Origin: Saururus chinensis
Taxonomy: Eukaryota > Streptophyta > Magnoliopsida > Piperales > Saururaceae
DNA length: 64,000 bases
Assembly (NCBI GenBank): GCA_035235625.1
Contig: CP141141.1
Location: forward strand, 6,500,968 to 6,564,967
Reading direction: 5' to 3'
Shown here: positions 33,531 to 45,805 of the stretch, piece by piece
Layout of the letters: each line of letters starts with the position of its first letter
Numbering within the stretch: the stretch's first letter is position 1
The notes under the pieces: generated by a model
Told to the model about the DNA's origin: nothing
The model's input: only the letters and a program-made list of their open reading frames with translations
Database searches by the model: none
Translations under genes and position numbers: made by a program

Positions 33531-34950
33531 TGATAAGTATAAAATCTATATCTATTTTATATGTCTTTTTACCTTATTTGCTAGTATAGATTAGGTTAAT
33601 TTAGAGTTAGTTATGGTTTATTTAGATTAAGATAGATATTAGTATTTTAGTTTAATTATTAATAATTTTGTAGTTATTAGTAGTTTAGATGTGTATTTAA
33701 ACAAAGTTGGAATTTTAATTATATTCTATATGTTTAAAATATGGTATTTTATGTTTTGTAGGTAAAGTGCACTTATTGAAGTACTTGGACGATGTTTGAA
33801 ATACTTGAAAATAGTCTTCACATGCTTTAAAGTGATTTGGACAACTTTTCTGAGTTATAAACAAGTTAGAAATTAATATGGATACGAAGGAAAGCTTAAT
33901 GAACAGAATATAAACAGTCCGGGAAAACAGAAACACTGTAGCTGATCGATCGGGGTCACTTACCGATCGACCGGGATAACGTGAATTCAGATGAAAATAC
34001 AGTGTAGCCGATCGATCGGGAATGCAGGGCGATCGATCGGCATAACGTGCAGTTTCCTTGTTTGACCCAAATTCCAATCTTTTTCATATTGGACTTCTTC
34101 CTACGGAACTTATGCCTATAAAAAGACATATTTGGCTTAGAATTAGAGGATTCCAGTAAATTTTAAGAAGAGAAAAAGGAAGAAGAAGATGGAAGAGAAC
34201 TCAAAGCTTTGAATGGAGATTCAAGTGCTTTCTTCTACCATGGAAGGCTAGACTTTTCTTTTACTTAGGAGTTGATGAAGCTATAGATAAGTTTCAGTTT
34301 CTTTTCTTTTTAATTTAGATCTCAGTTGTGAATGATGACAATTGTATGATATGGATTTCCTTTTTAATGGAAGAGCTTTTAATGTTTATTCAAGTCTATG
34401 TTGATTTATTGTCTTGTAGATGATAGATTGATATGGTTTTGATATTTGCATCGATTCTAATTTACGTGATTTAGATGAGATGGTCATACAATAGTTTTAA
34501 TGTTCAGATAATTAATGACTTGGATGAGTTATACTAAGATTAGACGGGTCATGCCTATAGCTAGTTTAGTGTAGATGATCCGTGCTATTGTCGAAGATAG
34601 TTCATGTCATGGAAGTTAATTAATGATTCTTTTTGAAGTAATTCTAGCTTGTAGCTGAGAATACTTGTTTATGTTCACACTAGATTTAGATTAAAAGTTA
34701 AGGAATTGTTATGGTTCTATAGTGGATTCAATTTCCTAAGTAAATTCCATCATATTAATCTCTTATTTTTAAACTAGTTGATTTATTTCCTTTACCTAAT
34801 TAAAGTTTAAGTTTGATTTAGTTTTTAATCAGCAAATTTCTCTTTAGATTTAGTAATAATCCATCCATCCCTGAGGTTCGACAACCCTTAAATACTTATC
34901 CTAGTACAATTACCTTGTACACTTGCAAAGGGTTTAATTATAAACGATCA
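33531..34950 (+). repeat. Right LTR of the Athila-like element
   Basis: 1420 bp, the same length as the left LTR, with about 2% difference by eye. Most changes are C/T or G/A, and several fall in CpG sites of the CGATCGATCGG module. This is the pattern expected from methylated cytosines. Confidence 0.93.
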
Positions 34951-36220
34951 GTGTCCCGAAGAGACTCAGGCTGGTAGACGCAAGATCCAACCACTCATGG
35001 GCAGGATCGACTGTCGAACAACATGTACATGTGTTGTCACAGCCAAACCCGAAAAAGGGTGGTCTTTTAGGGGGTTGGGGTGGTTGGTCACAGAAGAGGT
35101 GGGGTTCGCTAGTGGCATTTGTAAGGACCCTCATCTTTCAACCGGTTTTGGTTTTCTTTAATTATGGGTTATCGTGCAATTTACGTGTTTTCTGATCTTA
35201 TTCGGTGATTTCGTAAATAAATAGAGTTTGTGATGGTTTTAACCAAAATTAACTTCAATATTAGTGGTTTTAAGTGATTTTAAACCAAATGTGAATTTTT
35301 GAGATTTTTCGGAATTTTCACTATTTTCTCAAAAATTAGGGTTTTGGCGGGACCCCTGTGGGCCCCACGGTTGAAAATTTTATTTTTATGTCAAATGAAC
35401 CTAGACATATACTTAAGGTCACACAAAAATTTTCAGAATTTTATTAGGCTTAATTCGTGCTTAAATTTGCAAAATAACCACTTTTAGCCTACTTTTCATA
35501 TTTACACCCCAAAACTTACCTATGCCTACCCCAACCCTTACTATAAAAGGGCAAACTAGAGCCATTTCCATTTTTGGGAATAGGCTAAGGAAGGAGGGCT
35601 GGCCTAATCCCCACTTAGGCCCGAATTAGAAGCCGATTAAGGTAAGCTTGCTCTAATTAAGCACTAATCCATGGCTTTTCTCTTAATTTCTTCTAAATCT
35701 ACCATTTTCCCCTTGATTCAATTCGTTTTTGACCATCAAAAGCTACTGATTTGTGTTTTACTACAAACCCTAACTTTCAAAATTCAATTTTTACTACCAA
35801 CAAGCCCTAGATCTAAGGTTTAATTAAGGATTTCTTAAGTAAATCGATTTCTATTGGTGTTTGATTCAAACTCATTGTATTTTCAAGGATTACAAGAAGG
35901 GTGACTCTTCAATCCGAGCTTAATCAAGTGCTGAGGTAATGGGTCTTCAAAATCTCTGTTTATCCATGGTAAAACTCTTCATTTTTGGCTTATTTCGAAA
36001 TGGTTTGCTTGATTTAGTGTGTTAATGGTAAGATTAGAAAATGGAATTATTTAATCCCGATTTCTTAGGGTTTTGCATTATTATGGTTTGGTTTGATATT
36101 CTGGAAGTCAAGGAGGACTTTTGATGATGATTAGGGTGCTAGATGTGGATTTGAAGTGTTATCTATGGTGTTTCGGTTTGATTTTGCGAAAGGAAGAAGA
36201 TGACTGTTCTGCCGTGTTGG

Positions 36221-36316
36221 CGATCGATCGGCCTTGCAGGGCGATCGATCGGATGAACTGAAAATTTCAAAATTTTGCGTGTAACCGATCGAACGGCCTG
36301 AAGGGCGATCGATCGG
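36221..36316. promoter_or_regulatory. Four-site CGATCGATCGG module (chromovirus-type left LTR)
   Basis: Sites start at 36221, 36242, 36286 (CGATCGAACGG) and 36306, so the spacings are 21, 44 and 20 bp, nearly the layout seen in the Athila-like LTR. Both modules share TGCAGGG before the second site of a pair and a GTGTA-CCGATCGA lead-in to the third site. The copy in the right LTR is at 43421-43516. Confidence 0.6.
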
Positions 36317-37589
36317 CTACACATGAAATTGTATGTTGTGTGTATGATGCCTATTTTGATGATTCCACTTTAGCTTGCCAATTTTATATGAATGTGGAGT
36401 GTTTTAAGCTATGTTAGGCTACTGGAAATGCATGCTATTGAGTTTATGGAGTTGAGATATATGCTTAGTGATGGTGGAATGACTTATGTTTTTGTGGCAT
36501 GATGTTGGAATCGTTATTTTGAAATTATGAATAGTTGTTTCCCTTTGGTTAAGCATATTTCAGTAGGACTACAATCATTGTTGGACAGATTTGTCATGAT
36601 AAATTGTGATTAATGGTGTGTGAATGTTGGTGAATGCCATGACTCAATGATGAAATGAGTGATGTTATAGGTGTTTAGCCTTTGTGGTTGAGTTTTGAAT
36701 TTAACTATGATTTCAACGATTCTTCTACTATGATTTCCGCTAGAATTCATGTTTAGGTAGAAATTCACATGTGTAGTGTGGTAGTGAGTTGATTTTCAAG
36801 CATGTTAATATGCATCATGTGAAAGGCTTCTACTAGTTACACACACACACATGTGGGGGTTAAATGATGATGTTGAAGCTTAATATCGTGATTATGAATG
36901 ATGCATTAGGGGCTGGTGAGAGCACTTATCATGATTAGGGTTCATGTATGCTTTGCCCACGCATGTACCATGTTGCACGCATCATGAAAATGGATTTCCA
37001 ATTGAGGCTTCATCGTGATTAATCGAATTTGACCGATTGGATGCAATGTGATGGAATTGCGTTCCGGGTTTATCGGTCGTGGATTAATCGCAAGTTGATT
37101 GGTCCGAAAGGACATATTTTGATTTGAAGTTCCTGTGTGGAACGATTTGAAGTTCCTGTGTGGAACGAGTGCACTCCCCGGGTTGAGTCTTGTTTAATGG
37201 AATGATGTGGGGACGAGTTGTGTACTTGTCTTGCGGATATGTGAGAATATCATTATGTGTGTCATCTGGACCACGAGAATCCAGTGTGGTATGCCGTGTG
37301 CACCCCGCTACCACGTGTTCTAGGGTTCTCTGTGTGAGAACTCGGGCTCTTCCCTCCGCAGGAGATGTCCCTGGGCGAACACCCCTGCTCTAGATTCTCT
37401 GTGTGAGAATGGGACATCCTTGGCCAGGATCGTCCAGGGCGAGCGGTATTAGGGATTGACAACCCCGATCTTTCTTGAATTCTTGTGTAGAATTTTGTAC
37501 CATGACACGCCTTCGTGGCCTTGTCTATGCTCCCGTCTGTGTGACGTCAATGTGTGATTACTCCTTAATGGAGGTTGATTGTGATAACA

Positions 37590-37970
37590 TTATGCATGTG
37601 GGAATATGTATGTTAGAGATACATCCATGCATGTTGATATTGATGTTATGCATGTGGAATATGTATGTTAGAGATACATCCATGCATGTTGATGTTGATG
37701 TTATGCATGTGGAATATGTATGTTAGAGATACATCTATGCATGTTGATGTTGATGTTATGCATGTGGGAATATGTATGTTAGAGATACATCCATGCATGT
37801 TGATATTGATGTTATGCATGTGGAATATGTATGTTAGAGATACATCCATGCATGCTGATTTTGATGTTATGCATGTGGAATATGTATGTTAGAGATACGT
37901 CCATGCGGGATTGGTTATGATGTGAATGCATGTGGGAATATGTATGCTAGAGATACATCCATGCAGGTTG
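37590..37970. repeat. ~51-bp tandem repeats in the left chromovirus-type LTR
   Basis: About six to seven units of a TTATGCATGTGGAATATGTA... type with ATACATCCATGCATG inside. The right LTR carries the same array (44792-45170) with the same unit order, so it predates this insertion. Spurious methionine/cysteine-rich frames over it are not genes. Confidence 0.85.
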
Positions 37971-38608
37971 AATTATGCATTTTTATGCAGTGTTAAGTGA
38001 TATGAATGTGTGATCAGAAAGTGATGCACCATGTAAATCTTTGATCTGAAACGATCTCATTTCTAAGCTATCGTATTTTCTACGTTGACAGTGATATTAA
38101 AACCATTGCTGAGTGTTAAAACTCACCCCTCTTTTGTGTTTTGATTTGGGGCTGCGTGGTGCGACACGCAGACGGACAGGATTGCCTTTTGAGGAAAGGT
38201 CGAGGTAGCTTGGGTGTGATGATGGAGATCGTTGCGTGACTTATCATCGTTTCTTTCATGCTTTATGTTCGAACCTTTGTGTAGGGTTCTTGTTGTGGAT
38301 TTATGTCACATGTTACAGTTATGTTTGCTTATGACTTATTTTGAGCCGGTGTGGGCTTTACTTAAAACTAAGCTTGTGGGTTTGAGATTGTTGTTTACTT
38401 TGTGTTAAGCAACACCTTTTCTTCCCCTTTTATTTACTCTTGCTCAAAGGATTGTGCGCACTCCGTGTTGCTGTTTATCGCCCGTGGTTAGGGTTAAGTC
38501 TTCCGCTAGAATCGTTTCTCAATTTCACTTCGTCGCCCCCGCGCGCTTGACCGACCCTTGGACCGGGTTTGGCTCGGGTCGGGCATCGCCGGGGCGTGAC
38601 AGAGTTTT

Positions 38609-38620
38609 TGGTATCGGAGC
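38609..38620 (+). promoter_or_regulatory. Primer-binding site, initiator tRNA-Met-like
   Basis: TGGTATCGGAGC starts 7 bases after the left LTR. It matches the complement of the plant initiator tRNA-Met 3' end (TGGTATCAGAGC) except for one base. It is usual for chromoviruses. Confidence 0.8.
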
Positions 38621-38753
38621 ACATCTTTGTCCAAGAGTAAATAGGGTTTGTGTGACAAGTCTTGCTTGCTTGCTTGTTTGTGTGCTTTCTGCTTGTTTGG
38701 CTGTGTGCTTTCGGGTTGTTAGGCTGTACGATTAAAGTCTGGTCGTTGTGTAG

Positions 38754-41700
38754 ATGGCTGGTCCTAATCATGCAGGCGGTAATAACCATCGCGGTGCTCG
38801 TGACCCAAGGGTGGACGATGTGTTGACCGCCATTGAAGGGTTGACACAGGTGTTCCAGGCTAAGCACGCGAGCGGTAGCAGTTCTGAGTCTCTTTCACTC
38901 GAGGGATTCAAGAAGCTTAATCCCCCTAGCTTCAAGGGCGGATTAGATTCCTCTCATTCTTTTGTGTCTCCTCATTTTGCTCATGAGTTGGATGCTTGTT
39001 ATAAGTTGTTGCATGTTCCTTTGCGTGTTTCTACGCCTTCATCCTCTCTTCGAGCGGAAAAGTATGTTGAGATGATTCCTATGGAGATCGGTGGACATGT
39101 GCTACATATGGATCTTATTATATTGCCGATGATTGACTTTGATGTGATCGTAGGCATGGATATGATGTTCAAGTTCCATGCGTATGTAGACTGTCGCAGG
39201 AGGTGTGTGAAGTTCGAGTTGCCAGGAGCTAAGCCTTTTATCTTTCAAGGGGTGAAGCGTTCTAATGGCAAATTCTTGGTCTCTTTCTTCAAAGCCAAGA
39301 AGTGGATCGATAGTGGATGCGAAGCTTTCCTTGCTAGTGTTACGGGGTTGAACATGGAGTTACCTTCTTTGGATTCCGTTCGTGTTGTGGCAGAATTTCC
39401 CGATGTCTTCCCTAGTGACTTGGCGAGTTTACCACCGGAGAGGGAGATAGAGTTTTGCATTGACCTTATTCCAGGCACTACTCCTATCTCTAAGGCTCCC
39501 TATCGTATGGCTCCAGCCGAACTTAAAGAGCTTAAGGCTCAGCTGCAGGATCTTATGGATAAGGGGTATATTAGAACGAGTGTATCTCCTTGGGGTGCGC
39601 CGGTCTTATTTGTTCGGAAGAAGGATGGTTCTCTACGGTTGTGTATCGACTACCGAATGCTTAATCAGGTAACCATCAAGAACAAGTACCCTTTACCTAG
39701 AATTGATGATTTGTTTGATCGGTTGCGAGGCACAGGTTTTCTCTAAGATCGATTTGAGATCGGGTTATCACCAACTTCGGATCCGTCCTGATGATGTTGC
39801 TAAGACGGCTTTCCGTACCCGATATGGGCATTATGAGTTCTTAGTTATGCCTTTTGGTCTTACTAATGCACCTGCCTCATTTATGGACTTGATGAACCGA
39901 GTCTTTCGGCCTTATCTTGATCGGTTTGTAATTATATTCGTGGATGATATTCTGATCTATTCGGCCAATGAGGAAGAGCATGAAGCACATTTGAGGATTG
40001 TCTTGCGAACTTTGCGGGAGCATATGCTCTTTGCGAAGTTTGACAAGTGTGAATTTTGGCTCAAGAAAGTGCATTTCCTTGGTCATGTTATATCGAGAGA
40101 CGGTGTGGCGGTTGATCCCTCGAAAGTTGAAGCCGTGTTGAATTGGGAGCAACCGAAGAGTGCATCGGAGGTCCGCAGCTTCCTAGGACTTGCCAGGTAC
40201 TATCGCCGTTTCATCGAGGGTTTTTCTAGCCTTGCGAGCCCTATGACTAAGTTGACAAGGAAGAATGAGAAGTTCGAGTGGAACTCAGCTTGTGAAGAGA
40301 GTTTCCAAGAGTTGAAGAAGAGGCTAACTTCAGCTCCAGTTCTAACTTTGCCTTCCGGGAGTGGCGGATTCGTGGTCTATAGTGATGCTTCTCTTCGCAG
40401 CTTGGGTTGTGTACTCATGCAGCATGGGAGAGTGGTGGCTTATGCATCTCGACAGCTTAGAGTGCACGAGCGGAATTACCCCACTCATGACTTGGAGTTA
40501 GCGGCCGTAGTTTTTGCATTGAAGATTTGGCGGCACTATCTCTATGGTGAGAAGTTTGAGGTATTCACTGATCACAAGAGCTTGAAGTACTTATTCACGC
40601 AGCGAGATCTTAATTTGAGGCAAAGGAGGTGGCTTGAATTCTTGAAGGATTATGACTTCACGATATCGTATCATCCGGGCAAAGCGAACGTGGTGGCGGA
40701 TGCTTTGAGTCGGAAATCAGCCACTACGGTTGCTTGCATGCGAGTTCGTGAGTGGCTCCTTTATGAGGATGCCATTGAGCTAAGGCCAGAGTTGACTTTG
40801 GAGGACACACGGAGCTGGTTTGCTAATCTCTCTATTAGCTCTAGTGTGGTGGATGACGTGGTCGAAGCTCAGAAGGGTGATGAAGAGATTCTAGCTCTTA
40901 AGGCTAAGCTAAGGAAGAAGGCAGTGTTGGGTTTTGAGGAAAGATCCGATGGAAGCTTGATGTATAAGGGTCGTTGGTGTGTGCCGAACACCGTTGAGCT
41001 GAGAGAGCGTATTCTATCGGAGGCACACCATTCTAAGTTTTCTATCCATCCTGGAGGAACGAAGATGTACCACGACGTGAAGAGGACATTTTGGTGGAAT
41101 GGGATGAAGAAGGACATTGCGGTCTACGTGTCCAAATGCCTTGTATGTCAGCAAGTCAAGGCAGAGCATCGGCATCCAGGCGGTTTACTACAACCACTTC
41201 CGATTTCGGAGTGGAAGTGGGAGCACGTCACTATGGATTTCGTTTCCGGACTGCCACGGTCGCCGAGTGGTAATGATGCGGTTTGGGTGATTGTTGATCG
41301 ACTTACTAAGTCCGCTCATTTCCTCGCGATTAGAATGACTACTCCTTTGGATGTCTTGGCTGCTCTATATTTGAGGGAGATCGTGCGGTTACATGGGATT
41401 CCAGTATCTATTGTCTCTGATCGTGACCCGCGGTTCACTTCGAGGTTTTGGCAGAGCTTTCAGGCTGCTTTGGGCACATCTTTGCATCTTAGCTCCGCTT
41501 ACCATCCTCAGACGGACGGACAGTCCGAAAGGACCATTCAGACGCTTGAGGACATGCTTCGGGCTTGTATCCTTGAGTGGACAGGAAGTTGGGAGCAACA
41601 TTTGCCGTTGGCTGAGTTTTCTTATAATAATAGCTACCAAGCGAGCATCCGGATGGCACCTTTCGAGGCGCTTTATGGGCGTCCTTGCCGATCACCGTTG

Positions 41701-42282
41701 TGTTGGAGTGAGGTTGGAGATCACCTTCTCACTGGCCCAGACCTTATTCAGCAGTCAGTGGAGAAGATACGCCTTATCCGGGAGAGGTTGCAGGCAGCTC
41801 AGAGCCGTCAGAAGAGTTATGCCGATAGGCGACGGCGGGAGTTGGAGTTTGGTGTTGGTGATCATGTTTTCCTTAAGATCTCTCCGACTCGTGGTGTTGT
41901 TCAATTTGGACAACGGGGGAAGTTGTCACCTCGTTTTATTGGTCCATTCGAGATCTTGGAGCGGATTGGCACCACAGCTTATCGGGTTGCACTTCCACCC
42001 CGACTGGCCGATATCCATAATGTTTTCCACGTCTCACTTCTTCGGAAGTATGAGCCGGATCCCACTCATGTCTTGGATTTTGAGCCGTTGGAGCTTCAGG
42101 AGAATCTTTCCTACGAGGAGGTACCTATTCAGATTCTTGATCATAAGGAGAAGGTACTTCGGCAAAAGGCAATCCCACTCGTGAAGGTGTTGTGGAGGAA
42201 TCATGGAGTCGAGGAAGCCACGTGGGAAACGGAGGACGAGATCAGAAAGAAGTATCCTCACCTTTTTGTCGCTGACCTCTAG
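38754..42282 (+). pseudogene. Gypsy gag-pol region of the chromovirus-type element
   Basis: Parts in order by position: a gag N-terminus (MAGPNHAGG, ~38754-38960); a retropepsin-related stretch (~39040-39240, with [12 protein letters not shown]); reverse transcriptase (~39450-40000, with [36 protein letters not shown] and the FVDD active site); RNase H (~40320-40700, with YSDAS and TDHKSL); integrase HHCC zinc finger (~41030-41160) and catalytic core (~41190-41700, with [16 protein letters not shown] and [11 protein letters not shown]); and a chromodomain-like tail (~42110-42280, with [17 protein letters not shown]). The domain order RT-RNaseH-INT is Gypsy, and the tail places it with chromoviruses. 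About two breaks; fossil status assumed. Confidence 0.9.
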
Positions 42283-42308
42283 CGAATTTTGGGGGACCAA
42301 AATTCCTA

Positions 42309-42320
42309 AGAGGGGGAGGA
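42309..42320 (+). promoter_or_regulatory. Polypurine tract of the chromovirus-type element
   Basis: AGAGGGGGAGGA lies immediately before the right LTR, the expected plus-strand primer site of an LTR retrotransposon. Confidence 0.85.
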
Positions 42321-45300
42321 TGTAAGGACCCTCATCTTTAAACCGGTTTTGGTTTTCTTTAATTATGGGTTATCGTGCAATTTACGTGTTTTCTTATCTT
42401 ATTCGGTGATTTCGTAAATAAATAGAGTTTGTGATGGTTTTAACCAAAATTAACTTCAATATTAGTGGTTTTAAGTGATTTTAAACCAAATGTGAATTTT
42501 TGAGATTTTTCGGAATTTTCACTATTTTCTCAAAAATTAGGGTTTTGGCGGGACCCCTGTGGGCCCCACGGTTGAAAATTTTATTTTTATGTCAAATGAA
42601 CCTAGACATATACTTAAGGTCACACAAAAATTTTCAGAATTTTATTAGGCTTAATTCGTGCTTAAATTTGCAAAATAACCACTTTTAGCCTACTTTTCAT
42701 ATTTACACCCCAAAACTTACCTATGCCTACCCCAACCCTTACTATAAAAGGGCAAACTAGAGCCATTTCCATTTTTGGGAATAGGCTAAGGAAGGAGGGC
42801 TGGCCTAATCCCCACTTAGGCCCGAATTAGAAGCCGATTAAGGTAAGCTTGCTCTAATTAAGCACTAATCCATGGCTTTTCTCTTAATTTCTTCTAAATC
42901 TACCATTTTCCCCTTGATTCAATTCGTTTTTGACCATCAAAAGCTACTGATTTGTGTTTTACTACAAACCCTAACTTTCAAAATTCAATTTTTACTACCA
43001 ACAAGCCCTAGATCTAAGGTTTAATTAAGGATTTCTTAAGTAAATCGATTTCTATTGGTGTTTGATTCAAACTCATTGTATTTTCAAGGATTACAAGAAG
43101 GGTGACTCTTCAATCCGAGCTTAATCAAGTGCTGAGGTAATGGGTCTTCAAAATCTCTGTTTATCCATGGTAAAACTCTTCATTTTTGGCTTATTTCGAA
43201 ATGGTTTGCTTGATTTAGTGTGTTAATGGTAAGATTAGAAAATGGAATTATTTAATCCCGATTTCTTAGGGTTTTGCATTATTATGGTTTGGTTTGATAT
43301 TCTGGAAGTCAAGGAGGACTTTTGATGATGATTAGGGTGCTAGATGTGGATTTGAAGTGTTATCTATGGTGTTTCGGTTTGATTTTGCGAAAGGAAGAAG
43401 ATGACTGTTTGCCGTGTTAGCGATCGATCGGCCTTGCAGGGCGATCGATCGGATGAACTGAAAATTTCAAAATTTTGCGTGTAACCGATCGAACGGCCTG
43501 AAGGGCGATCGATCGGCTACACAGGAAAATTGTATGTTGTGTGTATGATGCCTATTTTGATGATTCCACTTTAGCTTGCCAATTTTATATGAATGTGGAG
43601 TGTTTTAAGCTATGTTAGGCTACTGGAAATGCATGCTATTGAGTTTATGGAGTTGAGATATATGCTTAGTGATGGTGGAATGACTTATGTTTTTGTGGCA
43701 TGATGTTGGAATCGTTATTTTGAAATTATGAATAGTTGTTTCCCTTTGGTTAAGCATATTTCAAGAGGGACTACAATCATTGTTGGACAGATTTGTCATG
43801 ATAAATTGTGATTAATGGTGTGTGAATGTTGGTGAATGCCATGACTCAATGATGAAATGAGTGATGTTATAGGTGTTTAGCCTTTGTGGTTGAGTTTTGA
43901 ATTTAACTATGATTTCAACGATTCTTCTACTATGATTTCCGCTAGAATTCATGTTTAGGTAGAAATTCACATGTGTAGTGTGGTAGTGAGTTGATTTTCA
44001 AGCATGTTAATATGCATCATGTGAAAGGCTTCTACTAGTTACACACACACACATGTGGGGGTTAAATGATGATGTTGAAGCTTAATATCGTGATTATGAA
44101 TGATGCATTAGGGGCTGGTGAGAGCACTTATCATGATTAGGGTTCATGTATGCTTTGCCCACGCATGTACCATGTTGCACGCATCATGAAAATGGATTTC
44201 CAATTGAGGCTTCATCGTGATTAATCGAATTTGACCGATTGGATGCAATGTGATGGAATTGCGTGCCGGGTTTATCGGTCGTGGATTAATCACAAGTTGA
44301 TTGGTCCGAAAGGACATATTTTGATTTGAAGTTCCTGTGTGGAACGATTTGAAGTTCCTGTGTGGAACGAGTGCACTCCCCGGGTTGAGTCTTGTTTAAT
44401 GGAATGATGCGGGGACGAGTTGTGTACTTGTCTTGCGAATATGTGAGAATATCATTATGTGTGTCATCTGGACCCTGAGAATCCAGTGTGGTATGCCGTG
44501 TGCACCCCGCTACCACGTGTTCTAGGGTTCTCTGTGTGAGAACTCGGGCTCTTCCCTCCGCAGAGATGTCCACTGGGCGAACACCCCTGCTCTAGATTCT
44601 CTGTGTGAGAATGGGACATCCTTGGCCAGGATCGTCCAGGGCGAGCAGTATTAGGGATTGACAACCCCGATCTTTCTTGAATTCTTGTGTAGAATTTTGT
44701 ACCATGACACGCCTTCGTGGCCTTGTCTATGCTCCCGTCTGTGTGACGTCAATGTGTGATTACTCCTTGATGGAGGTTGATTGTGATAACATTATGCATG
44801 TGGGAATATGTATGTTAGAGATACATCCATGCATGTTGATATTGATGTTATGCATGTGGAATATGTATGTTAGAGATACATCCATGCATGTTGATGTTGA
44901 TGTTATGCATGTGGAATATGTATGTTAGAGATACATCTATGCATGTTGATGTTGATGTTATGCATGTGGGAATATGTATGTTAGAGATACATCCATGCAT
45001 GTTGATATTGATGTTATGCATGTGGAATATGTATGTTAGAGATACATCCATGCATGCTGATTTTGATGTTATGCATGTGGAATATGTATGTTAGAGATAC
45101 GTCCATGCGGGATTGGTTATGATGTGAATGCATGTGGGAATATGTATGCTAGAGATACATCCATGCAGGTTGAATTATGCATTTTTATGCGGTGTTAAGT
45201 GAGATGAATCTGTGATCCGAATGTGATGCACCATGTAAATCTTTGATCTGAAACGATCTCATTTCTAAGCTATCGTATTTTCTACGTTGACAGTGATATT

Positions 45301-45805
45301 AAAACCATTGCTGAGTGTTAAAACTCACCCCTCTTTTGTGTTTTGATTTGGGGCTGCGTGGTGCGACACGTAGACGGACAGGATTGCCTTTTTGAGGAAA
45401 GGTCAGAGGTAGCTTGGGTGTGATGATGGAGATCGTTGCGTGACTTATCATCGTTTCTTTCATGCTTTATGTTCGAACCTTTGTGTAGGGTTCTTGTTGT
45501 GGATTTATGTCACATGTTACAGTTATGTTTGCTTATGACTTATTTTGAGCCGGTGTGGGCTTTACTTAAAACTAAGCTTGTGGGTTTGAGATTGTTGTTT
45601 ACTTTGTGTTAAGCAACACCTTTTCTTCCCCTTTTATTTACTCTTGCTCAAAGGATTGTGCGCACTCCGTGTTGCTGTTTATCGCCCGTGGTTAGGGTTA
45701 AGTCTTCCGCTAGAATCGTTTCTCAATTTCACTTCGTCGCCCCCGCGCGCTTGACCGGCCCTTGGACCGAGTTCGGCTCGGGTCGGGCATCGCCGGGGCA
45801 TGACA
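42321..45805 (+). repeat. Right LTR of the chromovirus-type element
   Basis: 3485 bp and nearly identical to the left LTR, including the tandem array (44792-45170) and the CGATCGATCGG module (43421-43516). It ends TGACA before the GCATT duplication. Confidence 0.93.

Larger units (their letters stand above)
27475..34950 (+). mobile_element. Athila-like Gypsy element, non-autonomous gag type (7.48 kb)
   Basis: Two LTRs of 1420 bp each (27475-28894 and 33531-34950) begin TGATAAGTATAAAATC and end TATAAACGATCA. They are flanked by the duplication GTGTC (27470-27474 and 34951-34955). A tRNA-Asp primer site follows the left LTR, one long gag-protease frame lies inside, and a purine tract precedes the right LTR. 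No reverse transcriptase, RNase H or integrase region is seen, so it would need a helper element. The LTRs differ at roughly 28 of 1420 sites by eye (about 2%), suggesting under 1 My at 1.3e-8 per site per year. It looks whole for its type. It sits in the outer minus-strand solo LTR. Confidence 0.93.
35120..38601 (+). repeat. Left LTR of the chromovirus-type element
   Basis: 3482 bp. TATAAAAG lies at 35542. The four-site CGATCGATCGG module (36221-36316) lies downstream of the TATA box, within the probable transcript. A tandem-repeat block is at 37590-37970. It ends in a GGGGCGTGACA terminus shared with the older relic at 10820. Confidence 0.93.
35120..45805 (+). mobile_element. Chromovirus-type Gypsy element, Tekay/Del-like (10.69 kb)
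   Basis: Long LTRs at 35120-38601 (3482 bp) and 42321-45805 (3485 bp) begin TGTAAGGACCCTCATC and end GGGGC(G/A)TGACA. The duplication GCATT is at 35115-35119 and 45806-45810. An initiator-tRNA-Met-like primer site, a pol region ending in a chromodomain-like tail and an AGAGGGGGAGGA purine tract are present. The LTRs differ at only about 30 sites by eye (under 1%), so the insertion is probably a few hundred thousand years old and the youngest in the nest. The coding region is broken, with about two breaks. It sits in the outer minus-strand solo LTR, 164 bp of which separate it from the Athila-like element. Confidence 0.93.

Noticed and set aside
37475-37892. Met/Cys/Ile-rich frames repeated at 44677-45094
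   Set aside because: They are translations of the ~51-bp tandem array in the chromovirus-type LTRs.
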